DNA of 13,355 nt from Candidatus Dormiibacterota bacterium (GCA_955652545.1 CATPCA010000092.1:1-13355); one strand, 5' to 3'. Positions 1 to 7,538 are shown, counted from the first letter of the stretch. Notes: generated by a model from the letters alone, not told the origin. Made by a program: numbers and translations.

Positions 1-1
1 A

Positions 2-751
2 GTCACGGTGGACTCGCCGTACAGCGTCGACGCCAACCTGTGGGGGAGGAGTGTCGAATGCGGTCCGCTCGAGGATCCGTGGACCGAACCTCCCGCTGAC
101 GTCTACGAGTGGACCGCCGACCCCGCCACCGCTCCGAGCTCGGGCGACGAGCTCACCATCGCGTTTGAGCGCGGTGCGCCGGTGTCGCTGGACGGGGAGC
201 GAGTTGCGGCCGAGGAGCTGGTGCGGCGCCTCAACGCGCTCGGCGGACGTAACGGCGTGGGTCGTATCGACCATGTCGAGAACCGGCTGGTGGGCATCAA
301 GTCGCGCGAGGTCTACGAGGCCCCGGCAGCGGCGATCCTGCACGCCGCCCACGCCGCCCTGGAGACGGTTGCCCTTCCACGCGACGTCGCCCATGTCAAG
401 CGTCAGCTCGGCAACGAGTGGGCGCGTCTCGTCTACGACGGACTCTGGTTCGGCGCGCTTCGCAACGCGCTGGCGGCATTCGTCGCGTCGACCCAGGAGC
501 ACGTCAGCGGCGAGGTGCGCGTGCGCTGCCGGCGCGGTGAGGTCAGCGTCACCGGTCGCCGCGCAGTGCGTTCCCTGTACAGCACCTCTCTGGCGACCTA
601 CGACCGCGCCGGCGACAGCTTCGACCACGCCGCCGCGCGTGGTTTCATCGAACTGTTCGGGTTGTCGCTGCGGACCGCGGCGAGCGCGCAGGGGGCCCTC
701 GAGGACCTCGAACCCCTCTCGCTGCCGCGGCAGGTGCGGCGCGCCTCCTGA
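2..751 (+). CDS. argG: Argininosuccinate synthase, C-terminal part (gene enters from the left edge)
   Basis: ArgG joins citrulline and aspartate at the expense of ATP to give argininosuccinate, the penultimate step of arginine synthesis in the cytoplasm. The frame is already open at the left edge, so about 249 residues of a protein usually near 400 residues are visible; the N-terminal ATP-binding part lies outside. The first visible residues match the family block YSxDxNLWGRSxECGxLEDPW almost exactly. Further matches are GRNGVGRIDHVENRLVGIKSR, the YEAPAA segment and the C-terminal pattern LATYDRxGDSFDHxAARGFIxLFGL. A GTG at position 8 is internal to the gene and is not a start. About 24 residues after the usual family end are not recognisable. 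The TGA stop shares its last base with the argH ATG (TGATG), so the two genes are probably co-transcribed and translationally coupled. Identity is secure. Confidence 0.96.
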   Translation, partial: VTVDSPYSVDANLWGRSVECGPLEDPWTEPPADVYEWTADPATAPSSGDELTIAFERGAPVSLDGERVAAEELVRRLNALGGRNGVGRIDHVENRLVGIKSREVYEAPAAAILHAAHAALETVALPRDVAHVKRQLGNEWARLVYDGLWFGALRNALAAFVASTQEHVSGEVRVRCRRGEVSVTGRRAVRSLYSTSLATYDRAGDSFDHAAARGFIELFGLSLRTAASAQGALEDLEPLSLPRQVRRAS

Positions 752-2343
752 TGGCTCGGGGCATCCGGATCGTCGGTGCCGGCGCCACCGGCGACGGCGG
801 TCCGTCCGACCCTGCGACACCGGTGCAGCCGACGCCGGCGAAGATGTGGTCGGGCCGGCTGCGGTCGCGCACCTCGCGCCGCGTGGAGGAGTACACGACC
901 AGCATCGCTGTCGATCGCCGCCTCTACGGGGACGACATCGACGGGTCGATCGCGCACCTGCACATGCTCCGCTCGGTCGGACTCGTCAGCCCGGCGGACG
1001 CGCGGGTCATCGAGGCGGGGTTGCGCGATATCCGCCGCGAGTTCGACCGCACCACGTTCGTCGTCGACGACGGCGACGAGGACATCCACTCCGCCATCGA
1101 GCGGCGCCTGTTCGAGATCGCCGGTGAGGTCGCCGGGAGGCTGCATACCGGGCGCAGCCGCAACGACCAGGTGGCCACCGACCTGCGCCTGTACGCGAAG
1201 AGAGTCATCCGTGACCTGATGCTGGCGATCGCCTCGCTGCAGGAGACCCTCATCCGCCGCGCCGAACAGCATCGCGGCACGCTGATGCCCGGATACACCC
1301 ACGGTCAGCGCGCCCAGGTGGTGTCGCTGGCCCATCACCTGCTCGCGTATGTCGAGATGCTGCAGCGCGACATCGGTCGCCTCGAGGATGCCCACGACCG
1401 GTGCGACGTGCTCCCGCTGGGCAGCGGCGCGCTCGCTGCGTCGACGCTGCCGCTCGACCGCCGCGCCGTGGCAGTGGAGCTGAACTTCGCCAGCATCACA
1501 GCCAACTCGCTGGACGCTGTGGCCGACCGGGACTTCGTCGTGGAGCTCACGTCGGCCTGCGCGCTGATCATGGTGCACCTGTCGAGGCTGGCCGAGGAGG
1601 TGGTGCTCTGGACCTCCAGCGAGTTCGGCTTCGCTGAGCTGCCGGACAGCCACGCCACCGGCTCATCCCTCATGCCCCAGAAGAAGAACCCCGATGTGCT
1701 CGAGCTGGTGCGCGGACGCACGGCGCGCAGCATCGGCGACCTGACCGCTCTGCTCACGCTGCTCAAGGGGCTGCCGCTGACCTACAACCGCGACCTGCAG
1801 GAGGACAAGACGGCGCTGTTCGACGCCGTGGACACCGCCCTGACGACGATCGCGGTGGTCACCGACGTGGTGCGGGTCCTCCGTTTCAACCGGCGCGCCC
1901 TGCGTGCTGCAGCGTCTGATCCTGCTTTGTTCGCCACCGACGTGGCCGAGTACCTGGTGGTCCGCGGGATGCCCTTCCGCACCGCTCACCAGCTGATCGG
2001 TGCCGCCGTCCAGCGCACCCAGGAGGAGGGCCGCACGCTGGCGGACATCAGCGTCGCTGAGTGGCGGGCGATGACTCCCCTCGCCGGCGACGACATCGTC
2101 GACCTCTTCGACATCGACTCGGCCCTGCAGCGTCGCGAGATCCCCGGAGGCCCTGGTCCGCGGATGGTGTCACGGCAGTTCGTCCGCGCCGCGACGCTGG
2201 TCGCCAAGACCCGCAGGATCGCCATCCTGCTGGCGCGACAGCCCGCCGCGGCCAAGGAGGTGGGCGCCGCGATACGCTCGCCGAAGATCCAGGGCCGCGA
2301 GGCGGCCGAGCCGCGCCGCCGTCCGGGGAAGGCCAGGAGCTGA
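751..2343 (+). CDS. argH: Argininosuccinate lyase
   Basis: ArgH splits argininosuccinate into arginine and fumarate; it belongs to the fumarase/aspartase superfamily and normally acts as a tetramer. The superfamily signature GSSLMPQKKNPD begins at about residue 304 and carries the catalytic serine loop. TGRSRNDQV, MPGYTH, NSLDAVADRDF and YNRDLQEDK are other conserved blocks. The 530-residue product is longer than the usual 450-480. It has about 31 extra N-terminal residues before MWSGRLRS, where most family members begin, and a basic C-terminal tail of about 30 residues. The start at 751 is chosen because it overlaps the argG stop; ATG at 844 is the alternative and would give a standard N-terminus, but no Shine-Dalgarno precedes it. 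The conserved THLQxAQP block reads THGQRAQVV here, a small departure. Function is secure, the exact start less so. Confidence 0.95.
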   Translation: MARGIRIVGAGATGDGGPSDPATPVQPTPAKMWSGRLRSRTSRRVEEYTTSIAVDRRLYGDDIDGSIAHLHMLRSVGLVSPADARVIEAGLRDIRREFDRTTFVVDDGDEDIHSAIERRLFEIAGEVAGRLHTGRSRNDQVATDLRLYAKRVIRDLMLAIASLQETLIRRAEQHRGTLMPGYTHGQRAQVVSLAHHLLAYVEMLQRDIGRLEDAHDRCDVLPLGSGALAASTLPLDRRAVAVELNFASITANSLDAVADRDFVVELTSACALIMVHLSRLAEEVVLWTSSEFGFAELPDSHATGSSLMPQKKNPDVLELVRGRTARSIGDLTALLTLLKGLPLTYNRDLQEDKTALFDAVDTALTTIAVVTDVVRVLRFNRRALRAAASDPALFATDVAEYLVVRGMPFRTAHQLIGAAVQRTQEEGRTLADISVAEWRAMTPLAGDDIVDLFDIDSALQRREIPGGPGPRMVSRQFVRAATLVAKTRRIAILLARQPAAAKEVGAAIRSPKIQGREAAEPRRRPGKARS

Positions 2344-2347
2344 TCGC

Positions 2348-2353
2348 TATCCT
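2348..2353 (+). promoter_or_regulatory. Candidate leaderless -10 element of the metallophosphatase gene
   Basis: TATCCT lies 6 nt before the GTG start at 2360, inside the 16-nt gap after argH, and there is no purine-rich Shine-Dalgarno sequence. A -10 element at this distance would place the transcript start on or next to the start codon. No convincing -35 is seen. The match is to a six-base consensus only, so this is an inference. Confidence 0.35.
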
Positions 2354-2359
2354 CTCCTG

Positions 2360-3130
2360 GTGACACGCCCGCTGCTCATCGTCGGGGATGTCCAGGGCGA
2401 CGTCGAGCGCCTCGAGGAGGCGCTGCTGCCCTACCCACAGGACGAGGTGGACACCGTCTTTCTCGGTGACTTCTTCCAGGGCGGACGTCCCGGTCGCGGC
2501 GGCGGAGCGGCGGCGGCGCGCCTGGCCCGGTCGCGCGGCAACAGCCGCGCTGTGCTCGGCAACCACGACCTGTTCCTGCTCGCTGTGCTGGAGCGGCGCC
2601 GGGGTGTCGAGCCGCCACAAGCGTGGCAGGCTCGCGACCCGGCAGAGCTGGAGGCGCTGTGGCTGCACCGGCGCGGCGACTGGGCCGATCTCGAGGCGGT
2701 CGACCGCGACCCAGGCCTCGAGTCATGGCTGCGGGATCTGCCGTTCCTGATCCTGATGGCTGACGGGACCCTGGTGCAGCACACCGACGACGACCTCTAC
2801 GCGACGCTTGGCGACACCGTGGACGAGGTCAACGGGCACGCGCACGATTGGCTGGCGACGCCGGGCGGGGTCTTCTCCGCGGTGCGCACGTTGTTCGGCC
2901 GGCGCGCGTTCGTGGAGCGCCGCCGCCTCGACGTGTACCTGGCGCACTTCGGGGCGCGCCGGCTCGTGCACGGGCATACGCCGCATTGGGAGGACGCGCC
3001 GAGCGTCGACCACGATGGCCTGCTCTGGGGGTTCGACGGTCGCTTCTCGCGCTTCTGGTCGCGGGAGGAAGGTGAGTCGTCGGGTCCCATCGGTGCCACC
3101 GTGGCGCTGCTGCCGGCGCTGGATCGCTAG
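2360..3130 (+). CDS. ApaH-like metallophosphatase (PPP-type calcineurin-like phosphoesterase)
   Basis: A 256-residue soluble protein with the metal-binding signatures of the PPP/ApaH phosphoesterase family in order: GDVQG at residues 9-13, LGD at 35-37, LGNHDLFLLAV at 66-76 and HGHTPHW at 204-210, with H141 as a likely further metal ligand. The GNHDLxLLAV stretch is especially close to symmetrical diadenosine tetraphosphatase (ApaH), which hydrolyses Ap4A to two ADP. The usual GDxHG histidine is glutamine here, and the second motif reads GDFFQGG instead of GDxxDRG or GDLVxRGP. Glutamine at the first position also occurs in ApaH proteins as I recall, so activity need not be lost. Ap4A, a phosphoprotein or another phosphoester are all possible substrates. 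The GTG start lies 16 nt after argH without a Shine-Dalgarno. The family call is firm, the substrate is unknown. Confidence 0.85.
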   Translation: MTRPLLIVGDVQGDVERLEEALLPYPQDEVDTVFLGDFFQGGRPGRGGGAAAARLARSRGNSRAVLGNHDLFLLAVLERRRGVEPPQAWQARDPAELEALWLHRRGDWADLEAVDRDPGLESWLRDLPFLILMADGTLVQHTDDDLYATLGDTVDEVNGHAHDWLATPGGVFSAVRTLFGRRAFVERRRLDVYLAHFGARRLVHGHTPHWEDAPSVDHDGLLWGFDGRFSRFWSREEGESSGPIGATVALLPALDR

Positions 3131-3136
3131 CCTGCC

Positions 3137-4564
3137 GTGGCTGCGTCCTACGACGCCGTGGTGGTCGGCTCCGGTCCCAATGGGCTTGCCGCCGCGATAA
3201 CGCTTGCCGAGCGCGGCCTGTCGGTGCACGTCGTCGAGGCGGAGGACGAGATCGGCGGCGGCTGTCGCACCGCCGAGCTGACGCTCCCCGGGTTCCAGCA
3301 TGATTTCTGTGCCGCGGTCCTGGCGTTCGGGATGGCCTCACCGTTCTTTCGTGCCTTCGACCCGGCTGCGCGTGGGGTCGAGTTCGCGTTCTCGCCGGCG
3401 GCGCTCGCCCACCCGCTCGAGAACGGCGACGCAGTGCTCCTCGAGCGGTCCGTGGACGACACCGCGGCCCACCTTGGCGAGGACGGCGTCCGATACCGGC
3501 GCATCTTCGCGCCGCTGACTCGACACGCGCCCCAGCTCCTCGAACAGTTCCTCGGACCGCTGCGATTGCCGCGGCATCCCCTCATGGTCGGTGCTTTCGG
3601 CCTCCCCGCGCTGCTGCCGGCCACCGTGTTCGCGCGCATCGCCTACCGCGGCGAGAGAGCGAGGGCGCTCTTCGCCGGCGTGGCCGCGCACTCGATGCTG
3701 TCACTGGACAGCCCGGCATCCGCCAGCATGGGTCTGATGCTCAACCTCGTCGGTCACGCGGCGGGCTGGCCGGTGGTGCGCGGTGGCACAGCCAACGTCG
3801 CGAGAGCACTGGCAACCCGGCTGGCGGACCTCGGCGGCACCGTCGAGACAGGGAGGCGCGTCACCTCACTCGCCGAGCTCCCCAGCTCGCGGCTGCGCCT
3901 GCTCGACCTCGTGCCACGCGACGTCGAGCGCGTCTGTGCGGAGGAGTTGCCGCAGCGGTATCGCGGCCGCATGCGCAGGTACCGGTACGGCCCCGGCGTG
4001 TTCAAGGTGGACTGGGCGCTCGATGGCCCGGTTCCCTGGCTCAACGAGCGCTGTGCGCGCGCCGCCACGGTGCACATCGGTGGCGGCTTCGCGGAGATCG
4101 TGGCGTCGGAAGCGGCGGTGGCGGCCGGGCGCCACGCGCAGCGGCCCTTCGTCATCCTCGCGCAGCCCTCGCTGGTCGACCCAACCCGCGCGCCGGCGGG
4201 ACGGCAGACGCTGTGGGGCTACTGCCATGTGCCCAACGGATCGCGCCGCGACATGACGTCGGTGATCGAGGCGCAGGTGGAGCGCTTCGCCCCCGGTTTT
4301 CGGGACAGGATCATCGGCCGCCACACCATGGATACCGCGGCGCTGGAGTCACACAACGCCAACAACGCCGGGGGTGACATCAACGGCGGGATGTTCAGCC
4401 TCGGCCAGCTGTTTGCGCGCCCGGCGCCGCGGATATCGCCCTACACCACGCCGAACCCGAGCATCTTCATCTGCAGCGCCGCCACGCCACCGGGCGGCGG
4501 CGTGCACGGCATGTGCGGCTGGTGGGCGGCGCAGGCGGCGCTGCGCTCGCTGGGGCGCCGCTGA
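3137..4564 (+). CDS. NAD(P)/FAD-dependent oxidoreductase (PYROXD2 / phytoene-desaturase-like)
   Basis: A 475-residue flavoprotein. The N-terminus has the Rossmann dinucleotide-binding motif VVVGSGPNGLAAA with GxGxxG at residues 11-16, followed by the acidic end of the second strand in HVVEAEDEIGGGCRT. The middle holds RYGPGVFKVDWALDGPVPW and the C-terminus NNAGGDINGG and ATPPGGGVHGMCGWWAA, blocks typical of the family that includes PYROXD2 and carotenoid desaturase relatives; the last one forms part of the FAD site. Length is normal and the frame is intact. The real substrate of this bacterial group is not established, and no carotenoid genes lie nearby, so a pathway should not be assigned. 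The GTG start comes 6 nt after the metallophosphatase stop with no clear Shine-Dalgarno, which suggests co-transcription from argG onward. The gene converges on the minus-strand zinc-ribbon gene only 6 nt beyond its stop. Confidence 0.88.
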   Translation: MAASYDAVVVGSGPNGLAAAITLAERGLSVHVVEAEDEIGGGCRTAELTLPGFQHDFCAAVLAFGMASPFFRAFDPAARGVEFAFSPAALAHPLENGDAVLLERSVDDTAAHLGEDGVRYRRIFAPLTRHAPQLLEQFLGPLRLPRHPLMVGAFGLPALLPATVFARIAYRGERARALFAGVAAHSMLSLDSPASASMGLMLNLVGHAAGWPVVRGGTANVARALATRLADLGGTVETGRRVTSLAELPSSRLRLLDLVPRDVERVCAEELPQRYRGRMRRYRYGPGVFKVDWALDGPVPWLNERCARAATVHIGGGFAEIVASEAAVAAGRHAQRPFVILAQPSLVDPTRAPAGRQTLWGYCHVPNGSRRDMTSVIEAQVERFAPGFRDRIIGRHTMDTAALESHNANNAGGDINGGMFSLGQLFARPAPRISPYTTPNPSIFICSAATPPGGGVHGMCGWWAAQAALRSLGRR

Positions 4565-4575
4565 CAGCCGTCAGC
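4560..4575. repeat. Small hairpin covering the stop codons of two convergent genes
   Basis: GCTGAC and GTCAGC form a perfect 6-bp inverted repeat with loop AGCC. It contains both the TGA of the oxidoreductase gene and the TGA (minus strand) of the zinc-ribbon gene. It could act as a weak shared transcript end, but no T-run follows on either strand. Confidence 0.4.
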
Positions 4576-4951
4576 CTGCCTGTGCGTCCTCGCCGCTGCC
4601 CGGGTCACCGTGCAGCCGGGGCATGCCCTCCTCGACCTCGAAGCGCGTTTCGCAGGCTGGGCATTCGATGACGCTGGCGAGCGGGTCGTCTTCGGGAGGG
4701 AGCAGCCGCATCGAGCACGGAGGACAGGTCAACGTCACCATCCGTTCGTCGCCGCGCCGGTGCATCTCGCGCGCTGCCGCGGCGACGTCGACGGCGACGC
4801 TCTGGCAGACGGCGCAGACATAGGTCGCCCGAGCGCTGTCATGCCCCACGTAGCGGCCGGTGCGGTCGACGAACATCGGCGCGTTGAGCGCCTCGAAGCG
4901 TCCCTCGGGACAGTTGTTGGGACAGGCGAGCTGGCCGGGTCGCATCCACAC
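4571..4951 (-). CDS. Small eight-cysteine double zinc-ribbon protein, function unknown
   Basis: A 126-residue protein that I cannot assign to a named family. Its cysteines are spaced as C10-x3-C14, C46-x2-C49, C76-x2-C79 and C97-x2-C100, which fits two four-cysteine zinc sites in tandem: the first pair plus the second, then the third plus the fourth. The region between the two sites (DVAAAAREMHRRGDE) is probably helical, and the C-terminal 20 residues are acidic and low in complexity. There is no signal peptide or membrane segment, so it is probably cytoplasmic. The start is uncertain: GTG at 4951 or ATG at 4945, which loses only two residues, and neither has a good Shine-Dalgarno. It lies 44 nt behind the TetR gene on the same strand and may share its transcript. 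The cysteine pattern argues that the frame is real. Confidence 0.72.
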   Translation of the reverse strand: MWMRPGQLACPNNCPEGRFEALNAPMFVDRTGRYVGHDSARATYVCAVCQSVAVDVAAAAREMHRRGDERMVTLTCPPCSMRLLPPEDDPLASVIECPACETRFEVEEGMPRLHGDPGSGEDAQAG

Positions 4952-4995
4952 ATGGTGGCAGGAGCGACCGCACCGCCCGCTCCGTCAGCCGGCGC

Positions 4996-5682
4996 TTACT
5001 GGAAGCCGCCGGCCACCTTGGGGCGATCGAGCAGCGCACGCATCCGCGCGACGGGCGGTTCCTTGCCCGCGTGAACGTACGCGGTCACCACCTGCGACAG
5101 GAGCATGGCCTTGAGCGCGTCGTATGCGTCCGTCGGTTCGCGTTCGCGCAGCAGCCCCGCGAGCGCGATCCCGTCGATGGCACCGGCGATGGCCTCGGCG
5201 AGATCCCGTGGCGGCACCGTGCCTGCCCCGGGGAGTCGATCCAGGACCTGCTGGACCTCGGCCTCGATGTCGTCGGCGAAGTGCGTCCAGAGATCCACGC
5301 AGCGCTCGCGGATCGCGAGGTTGTTGAGCCCCACGACGTAGAGGTCGAAGAGGAGGCGGAAGAACTCAGGGTGCTCGGTGCAGCGGATGGCGGTGTGATC
5401 GAGGGCGGCGACGATCCGCTCGAGGGGGTCGTCGATGCCGGCGACGGCGGACTGCCAGTCGGCCACCATCTCGCGTTCAAGGTCGTGGACGACCGCGACC
5501 AGGAGTTCCTCCTTGGAGGTGAAGTAGTAGTGCACGAGGCCCGGAGCGACGCCCGCCTCGTGCGCGATCTGCTTGATGGAGCTGTCGGAGTAGCCGATCC
5601 GGCCGAGGACCGTGGCCGCCGCGCGGATGATCTGGCCGCGCCGTCCCGGTTCCGCGCCGGGCCGTATGTCCAACGCCGCCAT
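4996..5682 (-). CDS. TetR/AcrR-family transcriptional regulator
   Basis: A 228-residue one-component repressor. The N-terminal DNA-binding domain is plain: RRGQIIRAAATVLGRIGYSD, then the helix-turn-helix SIKQIAHEAGVAPGLVHYYF at about residues 35-54, followed by TSKEELLVAVV. This is the classic TetR pattern, in which the second helix ends in the YYxFxSKExLL motif. The C-terminal ligand-binding domain is all helical and resembles the AcrR/BetI type, with EHPEFFRLLFDLY and AIAGAIDGIALAGLL; the ligand cannot be read from sequence. The ATG start at 5682 is supported by a strong Shine-Dalgarno GGAGGGG at 5692-5686. Just upstream lie a sigma-70-like promoter and a 16-bp palindrome overlapping it, so autorepression is likely. 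The zinc-ribbon gene downstream is the most probable co-regulated partner. Confidence 0.94.
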   Translation of the reverse strand: MAALDIRPGAEPGRRGQIIRAAATVLGRIGYSDSSIKQIAHEAGVAPGLVHYYFTSKEELLVAVVHDLEREMVADWQSAVAGIDDPLERIVAALDHTAIRCTEHPEFFRLLFDLYVVGLNNLAIRERCVDLWTHFADDIEAEVQQVLDRLPGAGTVPPRDLAEAIAGAIDGIALAGLLREREPTDAYDALKAMLLSQVVTAYVHAGKEPPVARMRALLDRPKVAGGFQ

Positions 5683-5685
5683 TCA

Positions 5686-5692
5686 CCCCTCC
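5686..5692 (-). promoter_or_regulatory. Shine-Dalgarno of the TetR gene
   Basis: GGAGGGG on the minus strand, with the GGAGG core five bases before the ATG. It decides the start at 5682 and contrasts with several neighbouring genes that have no Shine-Dalgarno. Confidence 0.75.
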
Positions 5693-5710
5693 AGCAGCCC
5701 GATTCAGAGT

Positions 5711-5726
5711 TTGGGCAACTGCCCAA
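5711..5726. promoter_or_regulatory. Palindromic operator candidate for the TetR regulator
   Basis: TTGGGCAACTGCCCAA is a perfect inverted repeat with 7-bp arms and a 2-bp centre. It starts at the last base of the -10 hexamer and covers the predicted transcript start. Size, symmetry and position fit a TetR-family operator used for autorepression. I see no second copy in the window. Binding by this regulator is inferred. Confidence 0.6.
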
Positions 5727-5754
5727 TCGTAGTCGCTCCGCGCGGCGCTGTCCG
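5726..5754 (-). promoter_or_regulatory. Sigma-70-like promoter of the TetR gene
   Basis: On the minus strand CGGACA (5754-5749) and TACGAT (5731-5726) are separated by 17 bp, four of six matches to each consensus hexamer. The -10 runs directly into the operator palindrome. The predicted transcript start is near 5719, giving a leader of about 35-40 nt that carries the Shine-Dalgarno. Confidence 0.45.
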
Positions 5755-5797
5755 GCTCCTTCAGGCGCCGAGCTCCGGGGGTGTGGGCGGGCGAGCC

Positions 5798-6646
5798 CTA
5801 CAACGGCCTGTGGAAGGACATGCCGATGGCGCCGGGGCCGCCGTGGCAGCCGATCACCGGGCCGACGTCGATCAGCCGCACTGGCTCGCCAGCGATATCG
5901 GCAGCCCGGCGGGCGATGTCGGCTGCCGCCTCGGCCTTGTCGGCGTGGGTGACCAGCACGGATGCCCGTCCGCCCCATGCCCTCGCCGAAGCGGTCACCT
6001 CCTCGAGAAGCCTGTCCAGCGCCTTCGGGAAGGTGCGGACGCGGTCCAGCGGCTCGACGGCCCCCTCGCGCACCTCGAGGATCGGCTTGATGTTCAGCAT
6101 CGACCCGAGCAGCGCCCGAGCCCCGCCGATCCGGCCGCCACGGCGCAGGTACTCGAGGCTCTCGACGGTGAAGACCAGGCGTTGGGTCGAGCGGATGGTG
6201 GCCGCCAGCTCCTCGAGCTGGGCAGCACCCGCACCGCCCGCCGCCGCCGCGATCAGCGCCTCGACCACCTGCTGGTGGCCGGGACCGACACTGCCAGTGT
6301 CGATGAGCCTGATGTCGAGGTCGGGCACGGCGGTCCGCGCCGCCACCGCCGAGCCGTGGGTGCCACTCATCGCCGCGGAGATGGTCGTGCAGACGATCGG
6401 GGCCCCGTCGGCGCCGACCTCGCGGAACACCGCCTCGAATTCCGCCGGCGTCGGCTGCGAGGTGCGGGGCGCCACCGTGGACGAGCGCATCCGTGCGTAC
6501 AGGGTGGCCGGGTCGATGTCGACACCGTCGGCGAACACCTCCTCGCCGATGATCACCTTGAGGGGGACGATCACCAGGCCGAGCTTCGCCGCCTCGGCGG
6601 TGGAGATGTCGCAGGTGCTGTCGGCGACGAGGTGAACGGCACTCAC
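5798..6646 (-). CDS. DegV family fatty-acid-binding protein
   Basis: A 282-residue protein with the full set of DegV landmarks. These are ADSTCDI at residues 8-14, TSQPT at 62-66, the long block VFTVESLEYLRRGGRIG followed by LGSMLNIKPIL, and the C-terminal GCHGGPGAIG at about 263-272. DegV proteins bind one fatty acid between two domains; the serine of TSQP and the conserved histidine near the C-terminus hold the carboxylate, and related FakB proteins present the fatty acid to the kinase FakA. No FakA/DAK-type kinase gene is in this window, so the partner is unknown. Length is typical. The start is GTG at 6646; there is no Shine-Dalgarno, but TACGCT lies 7 nt upstream, suggesting a leaderless message. 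The gene points the same way as TetR, 115 nt upstream of it. Confidence 0.93.
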   Translation of the reverse strand: MSAVHLVADSTCDISTAEAAKLGLVIVPLKVIIGEEVFADGVDIDPATLYARMRSSTVAPRTSQPTPAEFEAVFREVGADGAPIVCTTISAAMSGTHGSAVAARTAVPDLDIRLIDTGSVGPGHQQVVEALIAAAAGGAGAAQLEELAATIRSTQRLVFTVESLEYLRRGGRIGGARALLGSMLNIKPILEVREGAVEPLDRVRTFPKALDRLLEEVTASARAWGGRASVLVTHADKAEAAADIARRAADIAGEPVRLIDVGPVIGCHGGPGAIGMSFHRPL

Positions 6647-6653
6647 GCGGGCA

Positions 6654-6659
6654 AGCGTA
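6654..6659 (-). promoter_or_regulatory. Candidate leaderless -10 element of the DegV gene
   Basis: TACGCT on the minus strand is 7 nt before the GTG start at 6646 and no Shine-Dalgarno is present. It would put the transcript start on the start codon. It lies in the 45-nt gap after the ROK gene. No clear -35 is seen. Confidence 0.35.
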
Positions 6660-6691
6660 ACCAGCGCGGCCTCTGGTGGTCCCGGCCGGCC

Positions 6692-7528
6692 TCAGCCCTG
6701 GAGCAGCAGGAGCGCCCCGGCAAGGTTGCGATCCTCGCCGAGCTCAGCGGCGCGGATGTCCGGTGGCGGTTGCAGCTTGAGGTGGGCGGCGACGGTGGCG
6801 CGGAGGGCCGGCTCGAGCCGCGGCCACCGTGGCGTCGCCACACCGCCGCCGAACACCACCCGGTCGCAGTCGAGCAGTGCTGTGGCGTTGACCACCGCCA
6901 GGCCCAGCCACGCGCCCACGTCGTCCCACACCACCTGCTCCTCGATATCCGCCGGCGGGCGCCCGAAGCGGGTGGTGATGGCACGGCCGCTGACGATCGC
7001 CTCCAGGCAGCCCACCCCGCCGCAGTCACACGGCGGACCCCCGACGGGCTTCGGCCACAGGACCTGGTGGCCGCCCTCGTTGTCGTGACGCTGGACCACG
7101 AGGTCGCCGTCACGGACCACGCCGGTGCCGATGCCGGTGGAGACGGTGTAGTAGACGAGGAGGCGGGAGCCGCGCCCGGCCCCGAGGTGCGCTTCGGCCA
7201 GGGCGGCGCAGTTGGCGTCGTTCTCCACCCGCACCGGGCAGTCGAAGCGCGCCCGCAGCGGGACCGCGATGTCGAGGCGATGCCAGTCGCCGGAGAGCCC
7301 GGGTGGGTTGATCAGCTGGCCACGGTCGCGGTCGAACGGCCCCGGCACCGCGACCCCGATGGCTTCGAGCGGGTGCCCTCGACGGACCTCGTCGAGCATC
7401 TCCGCCAGGACGGCGACCACGTTACCGGCGCGCGGTGTGGCGCGACGCACGGTCCTGCCGATGCCCCGCGGCGGCTGCGCCACCGCAGCCAGCAGCTTGG
7501 TCCCCCCGATGTCGATGAGTCCGATCAT
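6692..7528 (-). CDS. ROK family sugar kinase (glucokinase-like)
   Basis: A 278-residue cytoplasmic kinase of the ROK family, slightly shorter than the usual 300 or so. It has the phosphate-binding DIGGTK at residues 6-11, the catalytic NDAN with D104 as likely base, the substrate-binding E/H region EGGHQ with H154, and the structural zinc site CDCGGVGCLE with C167, C169 and C174. ROK kinases phosphorylate glucose, N-acetylmannosamine, fructose or other hexoses; the ROK repressors carry an extra N-terminal helix-turn-helix that is absent here, so this is an enzyme. The exact sugar cannot be told from the motifs, and no sugar transporter lies nearby. The ATG start at 7528 faces coaX across a 72-bp divergent gap; it has no Shine-Dalgarno and a TAGCGT hexamer 10 nt upstream. 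Confidence 0.92.
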   Translation of the reverse strand: MIGLIDIGGTKLLAAVAQPPRGIGRTVRRATPRAGNVVAVLAEMLDEVRRGHPLEAIGVAVPGPFDRDRGQLINPPGLSGDWHRLDIAVPLRARFDCPVRVENDANCAALAEAHLGAGRGSRLLVYYTVSTGIGTGVVRDGDLVVQRHDNEGGHQVLWPKPVGGPPCDCGGVGCLEAIVSGRAITTRFGRPPADIEEQVVWDDVGAWLGLAVVNATALLDCDRVVFGGGVATPRWPRLEPALRATVAAHLKLQPPPDIRAAELGEDRNLAGALLLLQG

Positions 7529-7538
7529 GAGGCTCGCA

